Notes under the pieces: model-generated
What the model saw: the letters and a program-made list of their open reading frames with translations, nothing else
Told to the model about the DNA's origin: nothing
Databases searched by the model: none
Assembly: GCA_003155175.1 (NCBI GenBank)
Contig: PMFP01000027.1
Coordinates: 9,578 to 14,757, forward strand
Source: Vulcanimicrobiota bacterium
Lineage (GTDB): Bacteria; Vulcanimicrobiota; Vulcanimicrobiia; Vulcanimicrobiales; Vulcanimicrobiaceae
DNA length: 5,180 bases
Direction: 5' to 3'
Translations under genes and position numbers: made by a program
Shown: positions 1 through 5,180 of the stretch, one piece after another
Layout of the letters: each line of letters begins with the position of its first letter
Position numbering within the stretch: position 1 is the stretch's first letter

Positions 1-267
1 TTCGTGCTCGACGAGATCGCGTATGCGGACGACGACGCTGCAGCCTTCGTGCAGCCGCTCCTTCGCAGCGCGGCCGGCGACTTGCGGCGCGTCACCGGCT
101 GGCTGCCGCCCGACGGCGCGCGCGAATTGCTGCCGCGCGGATCCGTGAGCCAACGCAAGGACGCGATCTTCATGGCCGCGCCGCTGAGCGCGGCAGGCCG
201 CAAGCTCGTCGAACTCGCCGCGAAGCCCTCGCAAGCCGACGGCGTCTGGGCAACCGATCACATCTAA
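1..267 (+). CDS. Probable GNAT-family N-acetyltransferase-like protein, C-terminal part (partial)
   Basis: The reading frame is open from the first base and ends at a TAA at 265-267, so this is the last 88 residues of a gene that starts outside the window. The GTG at 4 is just the first start-like codon in view and is unlikely to be the true start. The visible part is soluble, with no membrane segment. It runs through an AGDLRRVTGWLPP stretch and an LPRGSV stretch to the C-terminal end GVWATDHI. A Trp-x-x-Asp-His-hydrophobic end after an LPRG-like stretch recalls the C-termini of some multi-domain GNAT acetyltransferases, in which the last domain is sterol-carrier-like. That link rests on memory of the family, and the acetyl-CoA binding motif would lie upstream and cannot be seen. 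It converges with the secreted-protein gene at 408-1337 and does not belong to the minus-strand operon. That it is a real coding end is quite sure; the family is moderately unsure. Confidence 0.55.
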   Translation, partial: FVLDEIAYADDDAAAFVQPLLRSAAGDLRRVTGWLPPDGARELLPRGSVSQRKDAIFMAAPLSAAGRKLVELAAKPSQADGVWATDHI

Positions 268-407
268 TGCGCTCGCAATCGCAGCGGCCGGGCGGCGTTG
301 GCAGCCGTCGCATTCGTCGCGACGCTCGCGGTAGCGCCGCAGTCCGGACGCGTCGCCATCGACGGCGGGAGGAAACGTAGCTGCGCAGTCCGCGGGAACC
401 GGTGAGC
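268..407. other. Convergent intergenic gap without a clear terminator
   Basis: This 140-bp gap lies between two genes that end facing each other, so a bidirectional terminator would be expected. The only neat hairpin I find is a 5-bp stem CGTCG/CGACG with a CCAT loop at 351-364. It is too short and has no T-run on either side, so it does not qualify as an intrinsic terminator. Base composition stays as GC-rich as in the genes. The plus-strand frame of the upstream gene stays open after its stop until a TGA at 403-405 and would encode a hydrophobic stretch; this is treated as a separate observation. No promoter, tRNA or repeat is seen. Confidence 0.6.
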
Positions 408-1337
408 CTAGTGCGGCTGGGAAGATCCGGTCGCGTTCCAGCTCGTTCCGTCGGCGTATTCGACTCGCTGAACGGAGTAGGTCGCGAACCGCGCCGACAG
501 GATCGGAAGAGCAGCCATGTTGCGGCTGAGCGTCGTGCAGTTGTCGGCGTAGCCGCGATTGCCGCCGCCCGACGCCCAGTCGGAGAGGCCGCTGTAGCCG
601 TTGATGTCGATGCCGGGTGAGAACGTGCCGCGCCGGTCGAGCGTGAACGTGCCGACGTTGCCGCCGTTTCCGTCCACGAGCGTAAACGCAAACAGCACGC
701 GCGTCGCCGTTCGCGAGTCGGTGTTCTTAAACGAGACACACGCGGCCGCAGCGGTTCCGTCGCGGCGCGCCGCCGCAAAGGTGTTGAGAATCTGAATCGA
801 GCCCTCGTTCGCCGGAGCGAGGCTCGTCGTCGCGACGGTGATCGCGCGCCACGGGTTGGGCGTAGGCGTCGGCTTGGGCGACGCCGTCGGCGTGGGGCCC
901 GGCGAGGGCGTACCGACCGAGAACGTCGTGCTCTCCGACGAACTTTCCGTGTGCGACGATCCGGATTGCTGGAACATCGGGGGACCTGAGGTGTCCATCG
1001 GGGTCGCTTCGGGCGTCGGCCGCACCGTCGGTTCGGGCGTCGGCTCGGCTGTGGGCTCGGCGCTCGGCTCCGGTCGCGGCGTCTCTTCCGCCGGCGGACT
1101 CGGCTCAGCGGTGGGCGCCTCCGTCGCTTCGGGCGTCGGCGCTTCCGTCGCTTCGGGCGTCGGCGCTTCCGTCGCTTCGGGGGTCGGAGCTTCGGTCGGT
1201 TCCGGTGTAGGTTCCTCGGTAGGATCGCTCCCGATCCAAGGCGCGTGGTACGTCGTCGCCCTCACCGGAGCAAGCGGAACGGCGACGGCGGCGCCGAGTA
1301 AGAGCGCGCACAGCGCGACGGGCAAACCTAAACGCAT
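408..1337 (-). CDS. Secreted protein with Pro/Thr/Glu repeat stalk and unrecognised C-terminal domain
   Basis: A 309-residue protein of unknown function. Residues 1-27 look like a Sec signal peptide: Arg at 2, a hydrophobic core, and a probable cut after PVRA at 27. Cys10 lies inside the core and is not in a lipobox, so a lipoprotein is unlikely. Residues about 38-112 are a low-complexity stalk rich in Pro, Thr, Glu and Ala, including three copies of the octamer APTPEATE (50-73). A Ser/Thr-rich island (123-140) and a second Pro/Thr linker (143-162) follow. The C-terminal 147 residues (163-309) look folded: alternating hydrophobic strands, CVSFKN and VEYADGTSW stretches, and two cysteines (200, 267) that could form a disulfide. 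An Ig-like beta-sandwich is a guess. The ATG at 1337 is chosen because it starts the signal peptide; an AGGTGA lies 13 bp upstream. The gene is the last of the minus-strand run, 49 bp after the kinase, so it is probably co-transcribed. A role as surface-exposed or cell-wall-spanning domain, or as part of the sensing system, is inference. Confidence 0.85.
   Translation of the reverse strand: MRLGLPVALCALLLGAAVAVPLAPVRATTYHAPWIGSDPTEEPTPEPTEAPTPEATEAPTPEATEAPTPEATEAPTAEPSPPAEETPRPEPSAEPTAEPTPEPTVRPTPEATPMDTSGPPMFQQSGSSHTESSSESTTFSVGTPSPGPTPTASPKPTPTPNPWRAITVATTSLAPANEGSIQILNTFAAARRDGTAAAACVSFKNTDSRTATRVLFAFTLVDGNGGNVGTFTLDRRGTFSPGIDINGYSGLSDWASGGGNRGYADNCTTLSRNMAALPILSARFATYSVQRVEYADGTSWNATGSSQPH
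1119..1190 (-). repeat. Three 24-bp tandem repeats encoding the APTPEATE octamer
   Basis: Three head-to-tail 24-bp units (1119-1142, 1143-1166, 1167-1190) lie within the stalk of the secreted protein. The first two differ at one base, and the third differs from the second at two. A more diverged unit continues to about 1212, and looser Pro/Thr/Glu coding runs on to about 1000. The unit is a multiple of three, so gain or loss of a copy would change stalk length without breaking the frame. Near-identity at the DNA level, including third codon positions, suggests recent duplication by slippage or unequal exchange rather than old protein-level selection alone. Confidence 0.9.
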
Positions 1338-1386
1338 GAGCCGCGTATTGTCACCTACGGCCGGTCATCCTGCCGCCGACGGAACG
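1338..1386 (-). other. Short spacer between kinase and secreted-protein genes
   Basis: This 49-bp spacer separates the kinase stop codon from the secreted-protein start. I see no hairpin followed by a T-run and no convincing -35/-10 pair in it, so read-through from the kinase gene is the simplest view. It carries the AGGTGA ribosome-binding candidate at 1351-1356. Confidence 0.5.
1351..1356 (-). promoter_or_regulatory. Likely ribosome binding site of the secreted-protein gene
   Basis: Read on the minus strand this is AGGTGA, 13 bp before the ATG at 1337. The match to the anti-Shine-Dalgarno sequence is fair and the spacing is somewhat long. No alternative in-frame start lies between it and the ATG. 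Its presence suggests independent ribosome loading for this gene, in contrast to the overlapping genes upstream. Confidence 0.4.
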
Positions 1387-2745
1387 CTAGAGCTGCACCG
1401 CCTCCCGCGCCAGCGGAAATGCCATCGTAACGGCGGTTCCCCGCCCCGGAATGCTCTCCAACGCGATGATTCCGGCCGCCCGTTCGACCGCGCGCTTTGC
1501 GATGGCGAGCCCGAGGCCCGAGCCTTCGGCCGAAACCCGCTCGCTGCCGCGATAGAAACGGTCGAAGGCGTGCTCGGCGTCCGTCGCGCTCATGCCGGGA
1601 CCACGATCGCGCATCGTGACGCGCGCGTACCCGCCGCCGGACCGGACTTCGACCTCAACCGGCGAGCCGGGCGCGTACTTGAGCGCGTTTTCGATCACGT
1701 TCTTGAACGCTTCGGCGAGTTCGTCTCCGTCGCCCAAGATGGTCGCGGGCTCGGAACGTTCGAACGCGATACGGTCGCCGCCGACCGGCGCCAGCGCCGC
1801 GATCGCGCGCCGCACGAGATCGTCCACTTCAAGGGGCTCTTTGCGCGGCGGCGCTTGCCGCTCGAGACGCGCAAGAAAAATCAACTTCTCAATCACGGTT
1901 CGCATGCGGCGGCTCTCGTCCAGCATCGTCTCGTAGACGCGCGCGATGCCCTCGGGATCCGTCACGACGCCGCCGCGCAACGTGTCGAGGTAGCCCATCA
2001 CGACGGTGAGCGGCGTGCGCAGCTCGTGTCCGGCGTCCGCGATGAACTGCCGCATCTCGTTCTCGTTGCGCAGGCGTTCGGCCGTGGCCGCGCTCAGCCG
2101 GTATGCGACGTCGTCGTACGCCGTCGTGAGCTCGCGCAGTTCGGCGTTCCGAGAGAGCAACGGTTCGGGCGTGAAGTCGCCGGCCGCAATGCCGCGCAAC
2201 GCCCGCGTGACGTCGCTCAGCGGAGCGATCGCGTTGCTCGCGAGCCGCCGTCCGGCCAGCCAAGCGATCAGCATCGCAAGCAACCCGACCGGCAAAATAA
2301 TCGCCCAGTAATATGCCAGAAAGCGCGCGAAGCCGCCGATATCCGGCGCGACGATCACGACGCCGCCGTCAACATGCTCGATTGCGGCGTGAATCCCGAG
2401 CAACGCCGCGATCGCTTCGACGAACCGGCTCGGCGGAGCCGGACTCCCCGCCAGCACCTTGCCGTCCGTGTCGCGTACGACGACGCGAATTCTCGGACGC
2501 TCGATCTCTCTGACGAGTTGCGGCGCGTACTGCGCGAGGGACTCGTGGCGCGCGCTCGCCGCGGCGGCCGACTCGGTCGCGCGCTGCGCCGACGACGCAA
2601 CGAGCTCGTCCAGGGACGAGGCGAACTGCACGAACGCAACGGCCGTCGTCGCACCGCCGACGGCCACGATCAGGAAGAGCGCGAGAAGAACGTATCCGCG
2701 CGTGAGCCGTCGCGAGAACCCGGCGAACCGGCGATCAGCCGGCAC
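1387..2745 (-). CDS. Membrane sensor histidine kinase (HAMP, HisKA, HATPase_c)
   Basis: A 452-residue two-component kinase that autophosphorylates on His and passes the phosphate to the regulator encoded just upstream. Order: TM1 about 18-41; extracytoplasmic sensor about 42-141; TM2 about 142-164; HAMP about 165-217 (P175 in the AIAPL motif, then GDF at 189-191); dimerisation domain with H-box HELRTPLT, phosphoacceptor His240; catalytic domain with N-box ENALKYA (Asn353), G1 box DRGPGM (380-385), F-box FDRFYRGS (394-401) and G2 box GSGLGLAI (408-415). All key residues are present, so the kinase should be active. The sensor is short and contains VRDTDGKVLAG (90-100), a pattern common in PAS/Cache-like strands; its ligand is unknown. 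The start chosen is a GTG at 2745, which leaves an 11-bp overlap with the regulator gene and a short basic N-tail before TM1. An in-frame GTG at 2766 is an alternative. The frame stays open to 2979, but that part overlaps the regulator's DNA-binding domain and is Arg/Ser-rich shadow sequence. Confidence 0.95.
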   Translation of the reverse strand: MPADRRFAGFSRRLTRGYVLLALFLIVAVGGATTAVAFVQFASSLDELVASSAQRATESAAAASARHESLAQYAPQLVREIERPRIRVVVRDTDGKVLAGSPAPPSRFVEAIAALLGIHAAIEHVDGGVVIVAPDIGGFARFLAYYWAIILPVGLLAMLIAWLAGRRLASNAIAPLSDVTRALRGIAAGDFTPEPLLSRNAELRELTTAYDDVAYRLSAATAERLRNENEMRQFIADAGHELRTPLTVVMGYLDTLRGGVVTDPEGIARVYETMLDESRRMRTVIEKLIFLARLERQAPPRKEPLEVDDLVRRAIAALAPVGGDRIAFERSEPATILGDGDELAEAFKNVIENALKYAPGSPVEVEVRSGGGYARVTMRDRGPGMSATDAEHAFDRFYRGSERVSAEGSGLGLAIAKRAVERAAGIIALESIPGRGTAVTMAFPLAREAVQL

Positions 2746-3405
2746 GAAGCGTGTATCCGGCGCCACGCACGGTCGCGATGAGCGGGTGCGCGAAGCCATC
2801 GTCGATCTTCGCGCGCAGATACGAGACGTAACGCTCGACGACGTGCGTCTCGGCGTCGCTCTCCCCGCCCCATACCAGCGCCAGCAGTTCCTCGCGCGTA
2901 AAGACGCGCTTCGGTCTGCGCATGAGCGCGACCAGTAAATCGTACTCGCGGGCGGAAAGATCGATCGTCTTCTCGCCACGCGTGACGGTACGCTCGCCGA
3001 GATCCACGCTCAGATCCTCGTACGTCAGCACCGAGCGTGCTTCGAGGCGCGGACGGCGCAACTTGGCCTCTACGTGCGCGAGCAGCTCCGCGATCTCGAA
3101 AGGCTTGCTCAAATAGTCGTCCGCCCCGCGCGCGAGTCCTTCGACCCGGTCTTCGATTTCGCCGCGCGCGCTGAGCATGATGACGGGCGCCTCCGTGACG
3201 CGGCGCAGCATCGGCAGCAGCGCGATGCCGTCGATCTTGGGCATCATGACGTCGAGAACGATCAAATCGGGTTCGAACTCCTTGACCAGCGCCAGTCCGG
3301 CTTGGCCGTCGGCGGCCGAGCGCACCTCGAATCCGTGATGGGCAAGCGTGAGCTCGAGCAATTCGCGGATGTGGCGCTCGTCGTCCACGATGACGATGCG
3401 CGCGC

Positions 3406-3409
<4 letters not shown>
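2735..3409 (-). CDS. OmpR/PhoB-family response regulator
   Basis: A 224-residue DNA-binding response regulator, the normal length for the family. The receiver domain (about 3-118) has the acidic pair Asp9/Asp10, phosphoacceptor Asp53 in LIVLDVMMP, Ser80 at the switch position, Tyr99 and Lys102 in YLSKPF. The C-terminal winged helix (about 128-222) shows LSAREYDLL, the RVFTREELL stretch, HVVERYVSYLRAKI (recognition-helix region) and the end VRGAGYTL typical of the family. The start ATG at 3409 lies in an ATGA overlap with the permease stop. It is preferred because the receiver begins directly with RIVIVDDE, although the frame stays open far upstream. No clear Shine-Dalgarno sequence precedes it, so translation probably depends on coupling to the permease. 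It should be the partner of the kinase encoded immediately after it. Its targets are not visible here; control of its own operon is the usual arrangement but is inferred. Confidence 0.96.
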
Positions 3410-4619
<1,210 letters not shown>

Positions 4620-4623
<4 letters not shown>

Positions 4624-5180
4624 GCTGCATCCTTTTCGTTTATGCGATCGGAGACGATTCGTCCGTCGCGGAAAGTGACGATGCGCCGCGCGTGATCGGC
4701 GACGTCGGGCTCGTGCGTCACGAGCATGATCGTGATGCCCTGCTGGTCGTTGAGCTCGCGGAAGATGCGCATCACGTCTTCCGAAGTCTTGGTGTCGAGC
4801 GCACCGGTCGGCTCGTCGGCTAGGATGAGTGCGGGCGAGTTGACGAGCGCGCGCGCGATCGCGACGCGTTGCTGTTGTCCGCCCGACATCTGGTTCGGGT
4901 TGTGGCTCGCCAGATGGGCGACGCCGACGATCTCCATCTTCTCCAGCGCGATTGCCTTTCGCTCGCTCTCGGGCACGCCCGCGTAGACCATCGGCAGCTC
5001 GACGTTCTCGAGCGCGCTGGTCCGCGAGAGAAGGTTGTAAGACTGGAAGACGAAGCCGAGACGCCGGCTGCGGATGTCGGCGCACTCGTCCGGCGTCAAG
5101 TGCGCGGCGTCCCGATCTTCGAAGCGGTAGACGCCCGCGGTCGGCTGGTCTAAGAGCCCGACGATCTGCATGAACGTGGA
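4620..5180 (-). CDS. MacB/LolD-type ABC transporter ATP-binding protein (partial, N-terminus missing)
   Basis: The last 186 residues of the ATPase that powers the adjacent permease. The visible part starts with STF, the end of a Walker A GKST-like motif, followed by MQIVGLLDQPTAG, which matches the family's pattern after Walker A. About 40-45 N-terminal residues should lie beyond the right edge; the ATG at 5171 is internal. Visible motifs: Q-loop Gln46 in FVFQSYNLL, signature MSGGQQQR (98-105; Met replaces the usual Leu), Walker B LILADEPTGALD with catalytic Glu123, and H-loop His156 in LVTHEP. The LLSRTSALENVELPM region and TGALD are typical of the MacB/LolD/FtsE branch. The protein ends soon after the conserved core, so it is a stand-alone ATPase rather than fused to the permease as in Escherichia coli MacB. 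Its stop overlaps the permease start by 4 bp. The operon promoter, and an adaptor gene if there is one, must be further upstream, outside the window. Confidence 0.96.
4630..4633 (-). promoter_or_regulatory. Ribosome binding site deciding the permease start
   Basis: On the minus strand the sequence reads AAAAGGATG followed by CAGC and the ATG at 4623. The AGGA core sits 6 bp before the start, which is good spacing. It lies inside the last codons of the ATPase gene and supports the 4623 start over any longer reading. Confidence 0.6.

Noticed and set aside
351..364. Small hairpin (CGTCG, CCAT loop, CGACG) as a terminator between convergent genes
   Set aside because: A 5-bp stem without a T-run on either strand is expected by chance in this base composition.
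267..380. A 37-codon plus-strand frame starting at the ATG overlapping the acetyltransferase-like stop
   Set aside because: The product is almost only Arg, Ser, Gly and polar residues, with no ribosome binding site and no sign of a fold; the stop-start overlap is probably chance.
402..620. Plus-strand open frame antisense to the end of the secreted-protein gene, preceded by a GGGAGGA at about 367
   Set aside because: The spacing from the purine run to the GTG is far too long, and the frame is fully antisense to a supported gene.
1117..1212. Repeat array as a possible CRISPR
   Set aside because: The units are contiguous, with no unique spacers, and encode an in-frame peptide repeat within a gene.
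1305..1337. Lipoprotein signal around Cys10 of the secreted protein
   Set aside because: The residue before Cys is Leu, which is not allowed in a normal lipobox, and Cys lies within the hydrophobic core, with a better signal-peptidase I site after residue 27.
838..2781. A 647-codon plus-strand open frame antisense to the secreted-protein and kinase genes
   Set aside because: It is the complement of two well-supported genes. Its product starts with a Gly/Val/Ser repeat that is simply the antisense reading of the Pro/Thr/Glu stalk, and the rest is Arg-rich with no domain. Long antisense frames are common in GC-rich DNA.
2746..2979. N-terminal extension of the kinase to an ATG-like start at 2979
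   Set aside because: It overlaps the regulator's DNA-binding domain, is Arg/Ser-rich and would put 78 odd residues before TM1.
4624..5085. Upstream extension of the permease frame into the ATPase gene (559 codons in all)
   Set aside because: The extra residues are low-complexity Arg-rich sequence in the wrong frame of a clear ATPase gene. The ATG at 4623 has a ribosome binding site and gives the standard N-terminus.

Overview
The window is GC-rich bacterial DNA, densely coded, with strong G/C preference at third codon positions. It holds the tail of one plus-strand gene at the left edge and a tight run of five minus-strand genes over the rest. A MacB-type ABC exporter and a histidine kinase with an extracytoplasmic sensor are compatible with a diderm bacterium. 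The phylum cannot be fixed from this sequence. A GC-rich environmental lineage such as Eremiobacterota would fit the style of the secreted protein, but that is only an impression.

Layout, left to right. Positions 1-267 (+) hold the C-terminal part of a probable GNAT-type acetyltransferase-like protein, cut by the left edge. Positions 268-407 are a short gap between convergent genes, with no convincing terminator. Positions 408-1337 (-) encode a secreted protein: signal peptide, a Pro/Thr/Glu repeat stalk and a C-terminal domain I do not recognise. Positions 1387-2745 (-) encode a membrane sensor histidine kinase. Positions 2735-3409 (-) encode an OmpR/PhoB-type response regulator. Positions 3406-4623 (-) encode a MacB-type ABC permease. 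Positions 4620-5180 (-) encode its ATPase partner, cut by the right edge just inside its Walker A motif.

Transcription of the minus-strand block runs right to left: ATPase, permease, response regulator, kinase, secreted protein. The first four genes overlap (4 bp, 4 bp and probably 11 bp), which points to one translationally coupled operon. The secreted-protein gene follows after only 49 bp and is probably co-transcribed. The simplest reading is an exporter module that carries its own two-component system: the kinase senses a signal outside the membrane, the regulator controls transcription (probably including this operon), and the MacB-like complex exports a small molecule, peptide or lipid-like substrate. 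No adaptor (MacA/HlyD-type) gene is in view; it could lie just beyond the right edge. The repeat-stalked secreted protein at the end of the operon is the least explained part. Everything else belongs to well-known families, and I do not see a clearly new system such as a defence island, CRISPR array or mobile element.
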